64,000 nucleotides of DNA from Mycobacterium colombiense (GTDB lineage: Bacteria > Actinomycetota > Actinomycetes > Mycobacteriales > Mycobacteriaceae), in the NCBI RefSeq assembly GCF_003284935.1, contig NZ_QMEV01000011.1:1-64000 (forward strand), written 5' to 3'. Positions 9,152 to 17,325 of this stretch are shown piece by piece. The translations under genes were made by a program, and so were the position numbers. How positions within the stretch are numbered: the first letter of the stretch is position 1; every line of letters begins with the position of its first letter. The notes beneath the pieces are model-generated. The model saw only the letters and a program-made list of their open reading frames with translations. It made no database searches and had not been told where the DNA came from.

Positions 9152-10710
9152 ACGTGCTTGCCGCCGCGATGCGTGAGGCGATGACCCGGTCACCGCATGA
9201 CTTGATGGTGTTGGACAAAGACACGGACGCATGGTCGGCGTGTCCGTGGCCCGAAGTCCATGGGATCGCCGAAAGCGTCGCTACGCGGCTGCTGCAGCAG
9301 GATCACGTCGGCGCCGTGGGGCTGGTCGGCGAGCCGACCGTCGAGCTCGTCGCCGCCATTCAGGGCGCGTGGCTCGCGGGCGCGGCGGTATCGATCCTCC
9401 CGCGCCCGCGGCGCGGCGCCGACCCGTCCGAGTGGGCGCACAGCACCTTGAGCCGGTTCAGCGGAATCGGCGTCAGCGTCGTCCTCAGCCACGGGGCCAC
9501 CTTGCGCATTCTCGCCGATGCCGAGTCCGCCTTGACCGTCTGCGACCTCGGCGAGGCCGGACGCACCCGGACATCGAACACCCTTCAGGGAACGCAGGAT
9601 TCGGCGTTCGCGATCCTTCAGGGGACGGCCGGCTCGACCGGCGATCCCCGCACGGCCGCCCTGTCGCCCGCCGCCGTGTTGAACAACATGCGGGGCATCG
9701 CCGACCGGCTACGGCTCGACGGCTCGTACGACCGCGGATGTTCGTGGCTGCCGATCTATCACGACATGGGCTTGGCCTTCGTCCTCAGCTGCGTTCTGAG
9801 CGGGATGCCGTTGTGGCAGGCGCCGACGGGCGCGTTCTCCGCCGCACCGCTGCGCTGGGCGGAATGGCTGTCGGCCAGCGCGGCGACGTTCACCGCCGGA
9901 CCGAATTTCGGGTACGCCACGCTCGGCCGCTTCTCGGGCCGCGTGTCGGACGTCGACCTGGGACCGCTTCGGATCGCGATCAACGGGGGAGAACCCGTCG
10001 ACTGCACGGGATTCCAGCAGTTCGCGACGGCGATGGCGCCGTTCGGCTTCCGGGCATCCGCGTCGACTCCCGCCTACGGGATGGCCGAGTCGACGTGCGC
10101 CGTCACGATGCCGGAACCCGCAACGGGATTGCGCATCGACGAGCGCACCGAATCCGGGAGACGCCAAACGTACGCCGTGTTGGGCCGCCCTGTTCCCGGC
10201 ATGGAGCTGCGAATCAGCCCGGGCGAGAACACGTCTGACGATCGGATCGGGGAGGTCGAGGTCCGCGGAACCTCCATGATGACCGGCTATTTCGGCGATT
10301 CCAGCTCCCCCGCTGGTCTCGATGAGGGCTGGTTTCGCACGGGAGACATCGGCTACCTGGTCGACGGCGAGCTGGTGATCTGTGGGCGCTCGAAAGAGGT
10401 CATCACCATCGCCGGCCGCAACATCTTCCCCACCGAAATCGAACAGGTAGCAGGCCAAGTCGACGGTGTACGGCAAGGCGCGGTGGTTGCGGTGGGGTCC
10501 GAATCCGGGCCCGCCCAGTCCCGGTTGCTAATCGCCGCGGAGTTTTTGGGTTCGGACCACGATGTGACCCGAAGCGCGGTCATCAAACGGGTCATCTCGG
10601 TGTGCGGCGTGACCCCGGCCGACGTCGTCTTGATGCCGCCGGGATCGCTGCCCCGCACCTCCTCGGGCAAGCTCAGGCGACTCGAGGTGGGCCGGCAGCT
10701 TGCCACCTGA
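9148..10710 (+). CDS. mbtM: Long-chain fatty acyl-AMP ligase MbtM (FadD33-like), mycobactin tailoring
   Basis: An adenylate-forming enzyme of 520 residues, about the length of Mtb MbtM. It activates a fatty acid as acyl-AMP for loading onto the carrier protein that acylates the mycobactin lysine side chain. Visible motifs are the P-loop-like LQGTAGSTGDPRTA, YHDMGLAF, the adenine-binding YGMAEST, the hinge region GRSKEVITIAGRNIFPTE and the C-terminal lysine loop PRTSSGKLRR. Stretches such as GLVGEPTVELVAAIQGAWLAGAAVSILP match what I recall of MbtM closely. The gene is preceded by an IdeR box, as expected for iron-repressed expression. In Mtb, mbtM sits in an mbtK-L-M-N cluster; here it stands alone, with no neighbours of that pathway in the window. 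Confidence 0.9.
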   Translation: MNVLAAAMREAMTRSPHDLMVLDKDTDAWSACPWPEVHGIAESVATRLLQQDHVGAVGLVGEPTVELVAAIQGAWLAGAAVSILPRPRRGADPSEWAHSTLSRFSGIGVSVVLSHGATLRILADAESALTVCDLGEAGRTRTSNTLQGTQDSAFAILQGTAGSTGDPRTAALSPAAVLNNMRGIADRLRLDGSYDRGCSWLPIYHDMGLAFVLSCVLSGMPLWQAPTGAFSAAPLRWAEWLSASAATFTAGPNFGYATLGRFSGRVSDVDLGPLRIAINGGEPVDCTGFQQFATAMAPFGFRASASTPAYGMAESTCAVTMPEPATGLRIDERTESGRRQTYAVLGRPVPGMELRISPGENTSDDRIGEVEVRGTSMMTGYFGDSSSPAGLDEGWFRTGDIGYLVDGELVICGRSKEVITIAGRNIFPTEIEQVAGQVDGVRQGAVVAVGSESGPAQSRLLIAAEFLGSDHDVTRSAVIKRVISVCGVTPADVVLMPPGSLPRTSSGKLRRLEVGRQLAT

Positions 10711-11084
10711 GGCAGGCGGCGTCGTGACGACCGGCGTGGCGGCAGCCGCACTCCCCCGTGAGCTCACGGATATCTCCGAGGCCGTCCGCACCGTTCCACC
10801 CTCCGCCGATACCGGAATTGCTGTCGCCGAGCAAGATTCGCGTCACCGATCCCGACGGAGCAGATGTATTTGGAGATCTACCGGCCCGCCAAGGATTCCA
10901 TCGCCCGCGTTAGGACAGCCATCCATACGATCTCGACTGCACGGCGTGACGTAAGCGGATCGCACTGTCATCGCCGCTCGCGGTGCGGGTCAGCGCCTAA
11001 CCCGTGCTCCGTGACCCGCGACGCCGGGTGAATTGACCAGCGTGCCTTGATCAGTACGCTTACGTGCAGCTCAGGAGGTCGGGA
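10711..11084. other. Intergenic stretch without a convincing gene
   Basis: This is about 370 bp between mbtM and the leader of the toxin gene. Open frames here are short and change frame repeatedly (for example one starting at 10864, MYLEIYRPAKD), with no ribosome site and no recognisable product. They could be decayed coding sequence. I see no tRNA, terminator hairpin or clear repeat. Confidence 0.5.
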
Positions 11085-11165
11085 ATGGGTATTGACGTCG
11101 AATGCTCGTCTCCGACGCGAATGCACGCCCGACCGTTCCGCCGTGAGACGCAAAACCCTAGCTAG
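11085..11165 (+). CDS. 26-residue ORF with strong ribosome site ahead of the toxin gene
   Basis: An AGGAGG at 11073-11078 sits six bases before the ATG at 11085, the best Shine-Dalgarno in this neighbourhood. The frame (MGIDVECSSPTRMHARPF...) stops at 11165, 14 bases before the toxin ATG, which itself has no good ribosome site. It may be a leader peptide that delivers ribosomes to the toxin gene, or the truncated 5' end of a lost partner gene. The peptide has no recognised homology. Confidence 0.35.
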   Translation: MGIDVECSSPTRMHARPFRRETQNPS

Positions 11166-11179
11166 GCATCTACGGTGTC

Positions 11180-13039
11180 ATGGGACTTCCCTACATAGAT
11201 GAGCGGGCGCTGGTCGCCGAAGCTGGCGGCGACCCCTGGGCGATTAACGCGAGCCTGCAGGCTGGCAGCCCGTTGCATATTTCGAATCTCGCCGGTGCCT
11301 TCCATCGCGCGGGCCGATGCACCGCGGAGTCTGACAACGCTTTCCAGCAAGCCCGCACCCGCTTCGAAGCCGCCTGGAATCACCAGGACGGCGGTCATCC
11401 GATCAACGACTCCGAAGAAGTCCAGCGGGTGGTGAAATCTCTTGGAGCGCAGTCGTTGCAGCTACCCAAGATCGCTGCGGACCTCGAGAACATCGCCGCG
11501 GCGTTGGCCGACGCCCAAAAGGCAGGCTCAGCGCGGATCGCGGCGTTGGACGCGCAGTTGAAGAGCATCTCGGACTCAATCGCGCAGGCCGTCAACCTGT
11601 TGAACAACGACAAAAGCCTCACCGCCGCGGACAAGGATGCAGTGCATGCGTTCATCAACACATGTGAAGACGACGCCCTCCGGGACACCAAGGCGGCGCT
11701 AGCTGCACTGCAGTCAATTCGCAACGGCTACTCCGACGGCCTTAAGAAGTCGCTGGATAGCCTGCATGCCGAAGGGTATGACGGCGCGCCCCTCCACGGA
11801 GCCGACGCTGACGGTGTCGCCCCGCCGTCTCCCGCCCAACAAGCCGCACTGGCGGAGATCCGCCAAGTCACCAAACAGGCGGTGGCGGACCAACTGGCCA
11901 AGGTACGCGCTGCGCGGGACGCTCTCAATAAGGCCGCGGCCGACACGTACACCCACGGCCCCGGGTCGCCGGAAGCCGAGGCCGCCAATGCCAGGCTGCC
12001 CAAGCTCAAGGACGATCTGGCGAAGGCTCTCGACGACCTGCGCAAGATACCCGACTACACCGCCATCGATCCCGCGTCGGTGAGCATCACCCCCGACGGG
12101 CATTTCATGTTCACCTATAACGACAAGGGACAGCCCGTACAGGTAATCGGTCAGCTCAAGAACGGAACGGGCGAGTTCTTCGACCAGGCCACCGGCACCT
12201 ACTACAGCTTCAACGGCGGCAAGTTGACCGGCATGCGCACACCGGATCCCGGGCAAGTGGAAGCCACCCCCGAACCGCTATGGACCGCTATCACCCTGGC
12301 GGTCGGGGGGCCGGGGCTGAAGGCTGGCGGGGAGGCGCTTTTACAAGGCGCGAAGGCGCTATTCGGTCGAGAAGCGTTTGAGGGCCTGACGTCCGAAAGT
12401 CTGACGGCCAGTGGCATGAGCGGGCCAGAGTTGCGTGCCGCCCTGGCCGAGGCGGATCTTCCCCCGCACGGCGCACCTGGGATTGGAGGTGAACCCGTCC
12501 CCGGCACGCATCCTCTTGAGCCGCCTCCGGTCGAGCACGCTCCGCCGGCCGCCGATGCACCCGTCGACCATGCGCCAGCTGGGCCTCACGCACCTGTGTT
12601 GCCCGACAGCCCGCCACCCATTGCGATTGACCCAGCGCATCCGGAATTCATCCTCGACGACCCCCTGCGCTACATGCCGCCCGAGTTGCGAGCGCTATCT
12701 GAACAGCATCTGACCGGCAGCGGCGAAACCGTCCTCGGACCATTCCAACCGGAGAACGGAGGCCCCTCCTACATCGACGTCGCACGCGACCACAATGCCA
12801 GTTATTTTGATCTCGGCGATGCGTGGTATTCATTCACACCCACTGAGCAACTGGCTGCCAATCAGCATGTATTGGATGTCGCGATCGCAAACCGGGACAC
12901 TATTACACTGTCAGTACCATATGACGAGATCAAGCCCAACACCTTCACTGCTGCCGAGATCCAATATCTCAAAAACCACGGCTATCAAAGGATCGGCGAC
13001 TCTACCTTTGTTCCACCACAATTGGGAGGTAGGCGATGA
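11180..13039 (+). CDS. Putative polymorphic toxin with C-terminal toxin-like domain
   Basis: A 619-residue modular protein. Residues 1 to about 190 are a helical, Ala-rich leader (GGDPWAINASLQAGSP..., FEAAWNHQDGG, long coiled-coil-like helices) of the kind at the N terminus of mycobacterial proteins thought to be exported by type VII systems. About residues 300-400 form a beta-containing linker. About 430-510 are Pro/His/Ala-rich. The last ~110 residues (from ILDDPLRYMPPEL) form a compact domain with YFDLGDAWYSFTPTEQLAANQHVLDVAI, a pattern I associate with actinobacterial polymorphic toxin tips, though I cannot name the fold or activity. The stop overlaps the next gene (ATGA), whose product and tandem paralogue look like immunity proteins. 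GC falls from the linker into the C-terminal domain, typical of exchangeable toxin tips. Confidence 0.65.
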   Translation: MGLPYIDERALVAEAGGDPWAINASLQAGSPLHISNLAGAFHRAGRCTAESDNAFQQARTRFEAAWNHQDGGHPINDSEEVQRVVKSLGAQSLQLPKIAADLENIAAALADAQKAGSARIAALDAQLKSISDSIAQAVNLLNNDKSLTAADKDAVHAFINTCEDDALRDTKAALAALQSIRNGYSDGLKKSLDSLHAEGYDGAPLHGADADGVAPPSPAQQAALAEIRQVTKQAVADQLAKVRAARDALNKAAADTYTHGPGSPEAEAANARLPKLKDDLAKALDDLRKIPDYTAIDPASVSITPDGHFMFTYNDKGQPVQVIGQLKNGTGEFFDQATGTYYSFNGGKLTGMRTPDPGQVEATPEPLWTAITLAVGGPGLKAGGEALLQGAKALFGREAFEGLTSESLTASGMSGPELRAALAEADLPPHGAPGIGGEPVPGTHPLEPPPVEHAPPAADAPVDHAPAGPHAPVLPDSPPPIAIDPAHPEFILDDPLRYMPPELRALSEQHLTGSGETVLGPFQPENGGPSYIDVARDHNASYFDLGDAWYSFTPTEQLAANQHVLDVAIANRDTITLSVPYDEIKPNTFTAAEIQYLKNHGYQRIGDSTFVPPQLGGRR

Positions 13040-13446
13040 GGACCCTATTAGAGTTTTACCTTAACTACTTCGATTTCTTGTACCTCGACCCGCGCTACCG
13101 GATTACAAATTCGAAGACAGGGAACGCCACCATCAATGGCTCATTGACCGTGACGGGACCAATTATCACGTGGCTGGTGGTCAACGACCGCGGACAGATG
13201 CAAATCTCACTAGCGCCCACGTGCCTTGCGTTGCCGCGAAACTGGTTTTGGGTCTCGCTCATCAAGCAATATATCAACCATGAACCCGAAATCGAGTACC
13301 TCTCCGCGACCGATGAAGTTGAGTGGATGCGCCAGAACGCCACTCGTGTCGAAGAGCTTTTCTGCAACGCGTCTACAGTGGCGAACGTGTGTGAAGAATT
13401 GAAGGAGTTGAGACGCGCTAATGCAGACAAATATTGGTCACAATAG
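13036..13446 (+). CDS. Candidate immunity protein 1
   Basis: A 136-residue soluble protein beginning MRTLLEFYLNYFDFLYLDPRYRI, coupled to the toxin gene by an ATGA overlap. It is clearly paralogous to the next gene: both share LLEF, FLY-DPRYRIT, a TGP segment, NW-(F)-(W/R)-(V/I)SLI-Q and a C-terminal EEL--LR-A-ADKY motif. It has no signal peptide or membrane span, is rich in aromatic residues, and is lower in GC than the flanking backbone. Small size, location and duplication are the hallmarks of immunity genes behind polymorphic toxins. I cannot assign the immunity family. Confidence 0.6.
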   Translation: MRTLLEFYLNYFDFLYLDPRYRITNSKTGNATINGSLTVTGPIITWLVVNDRGQMQISLAPTCLALPRNWFWVSLIKQYINHEPEIEYLSATDEVEWMRQNATRVEELFCNASTVANVCEELKELRRANADKYWSQ

Positions 13447-13506
13447 CCTGAGGACGGGCCTGGCCAGATCCGACCTGTTGTCTCGCACAAATAGGATCCG
13501 GAGAAA

Positions 13507-13929
13507 ATGAAGACATTGCTGGAGTTCTTCATTGAAAACTTCGGGTTCTTGTATGTGGACCCCCGCTACCGCATTACAGATTCGGTCACGTCCGGCATAC
13601 CCACAATCAACGCCGGCCTGAATCTGACGGGCCCACTTCTCAGCTGGTCTTTAGACAACGATCGAGGAATCCTGGGGTTTGCCGTCGCACCGACTGAACT
13701 GGCAGGCTCACCGGACAACTGGTTCCGAATATCGCTCATTCGACAGCACCTCGACGACTACGACGAGCTGAACCGTGCAGACCCCGTGGAAAAGGCGACG
13801 TGGACTCGCACCAACCTCGCCCGCATCGAAGAAATGTTCTCTTCAGCTAACGCGCAAAGGTCGTGCGAAGAGTTAATCGCCCTGCGAAAGGCGCAGGCGG
13901 ATAAGTACTTCGGCCCGCCCATTACGTAG
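13507..13929 (+). CDS. Candidate immunity protein 2 (paralogue)
   Basis: A 140-residue second copy of the family, starting MKTLLEFFIENFGFLYVDPRYRITD after a ribosome site GGAG (13499-13502). Relative to copy 1 it keeps the N-terminal LLEF/DPRYRIT block, the central GP-L-W-L-NDRG segment, NWFRISLIRQ and the C-terminal CEEL-ALRKAQADKYF, but has diverged elsewhere. A 60-bp gap separates the two copies. Tandem immunity genes usually protect against related toxin variants carried by other strains. No toxin tip or orphan toxin fragment lies between or after them. Confidence 0.6.
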   Translation: MKTLLEFFIENFGFLYVDPRYRITDSVTSGIPTINAGLNLTGPLLSWSLDNDRGILGFAVAPTELAGSPDNWFRISLIRQHLDDYDELNRADPVEKATWTRTNLARIEEMFSSANAQRSCEELIALRKAQADKYFGPPIT

Positions 13930-13974
13930 CCCTGCACACGCTACACCAATGCACCTCGCCGCTTAGCTCCGCGC

Positions 13975-14304
13975 CTACGAGCGCACCCACCGCGAGATCT
14001 CGGGAGTGACCGGATCGGTGATGTCGTCGAACTCGGGATGTTTCTTGAGCACCGTGCCGATCATCGAGCACACCGGAACGATCCGCTTGCCCTCGTCGCG
14101 CGCCTCGTTGAGCGCCTGCTCGACAAGGATCGTCGCGAGCCCACGCCCGCCATACGCCGGATCGATTTCGGTGTGGTAGAACACGCGCTGATCGCCGCGA
14201 TCGGCAAAATCGGCCAGCCCCACCGTTTTACCATCGACGGCGATCGTGTACTTGCCGTCCTCGAGGCGAACCGTGGCTTCGGCGCCGGTCTTATCGGTTG
14301 TCAT
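13975..14304 (-). CDS. GNAT-like N-acetyltransferase, YjdJ type
   Basis: A single-domain acetyltransferase of 109 residues, the short GNAT class. The core motif A for acetyl-CoA binding is HTEIDPAYGGRGLATILVEQALNEAR, followed by GKRIVPVCSMIGTVLKKHPEF, which is typical of this subfamily. The substrate is unknown. Its start overlaps the end of the pirin gene by 14 bp, so it is the second gene of that transcript. Confidence 0.8.
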   Translation of the reverse strand: MTTDKTGAEATVRLEDGKYTIAVDGKTVGLADFADRGDQRVFYHTEIDPAYGGRGLATILVEQALNEARDEGKRIVPVCSMIGTVLKKHPEFDDITDPVTPEISRWVRS

Positions 14305-15286
14305 CTGTACTTCCCTCTCTGTGCGGTACTTGCCGTGGCCGCAGCCGTGCGGTCGGCAGCGGTGGAGCGGGCAGCCGGGCGAGTGCTCCCCGGTAGCCCC
14401 GGACGGCGCCGAATCGGTCGTCGGCGTCCTCCCACTGTTGTCGGTAGCCGACGATGTCCTCGTGGCTGCGTCCGACGAAGTTCCACCACATCACCAGCTC
14501 CTCGGTAAATGGCGCGCCGCCGAGCAGCAGCACCCGCGCGCGCCTCTCCCCCGCGTTGCGCACCTGCAGCTGCGCCGGCCCGGGGCTTCGATACGCCAAT
14601 TCGGCGATCGTCAGGCCTGTCCCGTCCACGTGCACAGCCCCGGAGTCACACAGCACCCCGTGCTCGAAGGTCGGGTCAACGTCGATATCCAGCGTAGTCC
14701 CGGCGTCGAGATCGATCTGGGCGCCTAGTAATGGCGTGAATGTCGGTACCGGCGAACGACTTCCGGTCAGCTCACCGAGGAAGACCCGAACCTGCGCGCC
14801 GGGCAACGCGACTGGCGTGGGCACGTAATGGGTGAAATCCCGCCCGGCGTCGCGGCCGGATGCGGGTAGGGCGACCCAGAGCTGGACACCGTGCAAGGGG
14901 GCGCCGGACTCCGCCGATACCTCCGAATGGCAGATGCCAGCCCCGGCGGTCATCAGATTCAACTCGCCGGGCCGAACCGCCGCATGAACGCCAGCGCTGT
15001 CACGGTGCTCCACTTCCCCACTGAACAACCAGCTGACGGTCTGTAGTCCCGTGTGCGGGTGCGGCGGTACATCCATGCGCGCGGCCACCGGGCCGTAGTG
15101 GTCGATGAAACACCACGCGCCGACGAGTGAACGCTGCCGTTGCGGCAGCGTGCGTTGCACCCGAATCGCCCTCGGGCCGCCCAACGGCACCTCGCGCGGC
15201 TGCAGCACGTGCACCAGCGGCGGGGCGTCACGCTGTGGTGAGGCGGCGCAGGCGAGTTCGGCCGGCGCGACCTCTAGGTTGCTCAT
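14291..15286 (-). CDS. Pirin family protein
   Basis: A bicupin protein of 331 residues. The N-terminal cupin carries the metal-binding pattern PHPHTGLQTVSWLFSGEVEHRDSAG plus GELNLMTAGAGICHSE, which supplies the His/Glu ligands. The C-terminal cupin (pirin_C) ends with LLLGGAPFTEELVMWWNFVGRSHEDI. Bacterial pirins are iron proteins, some with quercetinase activity and others regulatory; the role here cannot be told from sequence. It is followed by an overlapping GNAT gene. Confidence 0.88.
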   Translation of the reverse strand: MSNLEVAPAELACAASPQRDAPPLVHVLQPREVPLGGPRAIRVQRTLPQRQRSLVGAWCFIDHYGPVAARMDVPPHPHTGLQTVSWLFSGEVEHRDSAGVHAAVRPGELNLMTAGAGICHSEVSAESGAPLHGVQLWVALPASGRDAGRDFTHYVPTPVALPGAQVRVFLGELTGSRSPVPTFTPLLGAQIDLDAGTTLDIDVDPTFEHGVLCDSGAVHVDGTGLTIAELAYRSPGPAQLQVRNAGERRARVLLLGGAPFTEELVMWWNFVGRSHEDIVGYRQQWEDADDRFGAVRGYRGALARLPAPPLPTARLRPRQVPHREGSTDDNR

Positions 15287-15347
15287 CGTCCACCCTCCGT
15301 CGCGGGGCCCGCAAGCAGCGCCGTCATCCGCGACCGTACCCGGCGCC

Positions 15348-16730
15348 CTACTTGCGCGGGGGCCGCAGCACCTTCATCGCCAACCGCATGATCGGCTCGG
15401 GCACCCGATCCTTCATCGACAGCGCGCTATCGGCGGCCCGGGATCGCAAGGGCGTGCCGCGCCCGAATACCCGGTTCAACGGTCCGCCGGACGGCTCGAG
15501 CACCACATGCAGCGGCGGGGTCCCGACGGCGGCACCCAGCGCGTTGGAGATGACCATCCGCTGGATCTCGCTGGTCCCCTCAAAGATGGTGTACAGCTTG
15601 GCATCCCGATACCATTTCTCGACCGGATGGTCGGTGATGTAACCCCAGCCGCCCATGGTCTGGATGGCGCGTTCGGTGGCCATGACCGCGACTTCGCTGG
15701 CGGCCATCTTCGACATCGAACCCTCGCCCCGCTCGAAGGGAACGTTGTTGGCCGCCATCCACGACGCGCGCCAGGTGAGTAACCGGGCGGCGTCGATCTG
15801 GGTGGCCAGCTCCGCCAGCGGGAAGGAGATGCCCTGATTGTCGATGATGGGGCCGCCGAAGGCCTCGCGCTCGGTGGCATACGCGGTGGCGTATTCGAGT
15901 GCCGCGCGCGCGATGCCGATCGCCTGGGCGGCGACCATGGGCCGCGTCTGCTCGAAGGTGCCCAACGTCGCTGAACCGGACCGCTTGCCGCCCGCCACCA
16001 CTTCCCTGGCCTTGGCGAGCTTGTGGTCGAGCTTCTCTTGTCCGCCAAGGAGATTGGCTCCCGGAACGCGCACCCCCTCGAAGGCCAATTCGGCGGTATG
16101 GGAGGCTCGGCAACCCAGCTTGTCCAGCTTGCGCACCAATTTCAGGCCGGGCGTGCCGCCGGGCACGACGAACAATGCCTGACCCCGGTGGCCGAGCTCC
16201 TCGTCGACCACGGCGTTGACCACGTGCACGTTGGCGATGCCGCCATTGCCGATCCACATCTTGTGGCCGTCGATGATCCAGTCGTCGCCGTCGCGGCGCG
16301 CGTGGGTGCGCAGGTTGCGCACGTCGCTGCCGCCCTCGGGCTCGGAGATGGCCAGCGCGGCGAGCTTGAGATCCCCTGGCGTGCCGAAACATTCAGGGGC
16401 CCACTCCAGCATCTGTTCGGGGGACGCGGCCTGCCCGATCGCCGACAGTGCCAGCGCCGGCATGACGATGGCCAGCCCGATCCCGGCGCAACCCCAGAAC
16501 AGCTCCTCCATGAACATCGGTAGGGAGATGCCGGTTGGATCACCGATGAGATCGCGGTAAAACAGCGGGCTGTAAAAGCCGCGCCGCGCCGCCTCCTCCA
16601 GCACCGGCCACGGGAACTCCTGCCGCTGGTCGTACTCGAGGGCTACCGGGCGGATGCATTCTTCGGCGAACTCATGTGTGCGCCTGGCAAGGTCGTGTTG
16701 TGCGGCCGTCGGGGTCAGGTCGAACGTCAT
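15348..16730 (-). CDS. Acyl-CoA dehydrogenase (FadE family)
   Basis: A flavoenzyme of 460 residues introducing the alpha-beta double bond in acyl-CoA oxidation. Domain order is helical N-terminal (DLTPTAAQHDLARRTHEFAEE...), middle beta-domain with the FAD/substrate motif LAISEPEGGSDVRNLRTHA and KMWIGNGG, then the helical C-terminal domain with AFGGPIIDNQGISFPLAEL. The catalytic glutamate sits in LYTIFEGTSEIQR. About 55 extra residues follow the usual end, basic and of unknown role. Mycobacteria have dozens of FadE paralogues, so I give no number. No partner beta-oxidation gene is adjacent. Confidence 0.9.
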   Translation of the reverse strand: MTFDLTPTAAQHDLARRTHEFAEECIRPVALEYDQRQEFPWPVLEEAARRGFYSPLFYRDLIGDPTGISLPMFMEELFWGCAGIGLAIVMPALALSAIGQAASPEQMLEWAPECFGTPGDLKLAALAISEPEGGSDVRNLRTHARRDGDDWIIDGHKMWIGNGGIANVHVVNAVVDEELGHRGQALFVVPGGTPGLKLVRKLDKLGCRASHTAELAFEGVRVPGANLLGGQEKLDHKLAKAREVVAGGKRSGSATLGTFEQTRPMVAAQAIGIARAALEYATAYATEREAFGGPIIDNQGISFPLAELATQIDAARLLTWRASWMAANNVPFERGEGSMSKMAASEVAVMATERAIQTMGGWGYITDHPVEKWYRDAKLYTIFEGTSEIQRMVISNALGAAVGTPPLHVVLEPSGGPLNRVFGRGTPLRSRAADSALSMKDRVPEPIMRLAMKVLRPPRK

Positions 16731-16823
16731 GGGTGCGCCTCTGGGTCGACAGACTGGTCTTGCCGACCCCGACTACCCCGTTGACCGGCTCAGCAAACTG
16801 CGCGCCGGGGTGCCGCCGAAATG

Positions 16824-17240
16824 TCAGGCGGCCGAACGAGGTTTGACTTGCGCCAGCGGCAGGTGCAGCACCACCGCGGGCACCGCGACGGCCTCGTGTT
16901 CGTGGCGTGCCAGCAGCGCGGCGTTCTCGGGCAGCTGCCGGGCATTGATCTCGCCGGAAGCGATGCGTCGCAGGACCTCGTGCGCCTGGGCCAACTGTTC
17001 ACGCTTGCGGTATTGGCCGCCCGGCAGCTTCACGCCGGCCCACACGCCGTACTCCTCGCGGTGCGCGATGGCATGCGCGGCGCACCGGCGCTGTTGTGCC
17101 AGCGGGCAGCGGCGCAGGCATTGGATCCGCGCCTCGGTGGCCGACCGCTCGTATGCGCGCGCCTTCGCGGCGCCGTCACCACCGTCGTCGTCGGGGTAGC
17201 CGAACCACAGTTCCGGGTTGGCTGCGCAGGGGTGTCCCAT
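16824..17240 (-). CDS. whiB5: WhiB-family iron-sulfur regulator WhiB5
   Basis: A 138-residue Wbl protein (Mtb WhiB5 is 139). Four cysteines for a [4Fe-4S] cluster are visible: one in MGHPCAANPELWF and three in QCLRRCPLAQQRRC. The Wbl turn motif YGVWAGVKLPGG and a basic stretch follow. The ATG at 17240 fits the family; the frame is open further upstream into the promoter. It diverges from the Rv0023-like HTH gene, as in Mtb, across a 144-bp region holding four GAARCGT repeats. In Mtb, WhiB5 regulates immune-modulating and ESX genes. Confidence 0.88.
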   Translation of the reverse strand: MGHPCAANPELWFGYPDDDGGDGAAKARAYERSATEARIQCLRRCPLAQQRRCAAHAIAHREEYGVWAGVKLPGGQYRKREQLAQAHEVLRRIASGEINARQLPENAALLARHEHEAVAVPAVVLHLPLAQVKPRSAA

Positions 17241-17261
17241 GTCGGTCTCCTTGTCGAGCGT

Positions 17262-17325
17262 GAAACGTAGATAGAAGCGTATACAGAGCGGCGGGCAGAA
17301 CGCAAGAGAAACGTGACAGAAACGT
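17262..17325. promoter_or_regulatory. Four GAARCGT repeats between whiB5 and the Rv0023-like gene
   Basis: GAAACGT occurs at 17262-17268, 17308-17314 and 17319-17325, and GAAGCGT at 17274-17280. Within each pair the copies start 12 and 11 bp apart, about one helical turn. Copies extend to GAARCGTRNA-YA. They lie in the shared promoter region of two divergent regulator genes, so they are candidate operators for one of them. Confidence 0.5.

Noticed and set aside
10700..10954. Possible gene after mbtM (84 codons)
   Set aside because: It overlaps the mbtM end, has no ribosome site, and its composition looks like out-of-frame high-GC translation.
7781..16823. tRNA-Leu as an integration (att) site for the accessory block
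   Set aside because: I looked for a repeat of the tRNA 3' end (TTCAAGTCCCCC...) at the far edge near 16.7-16.8 kb and found none, and no integrase is present.
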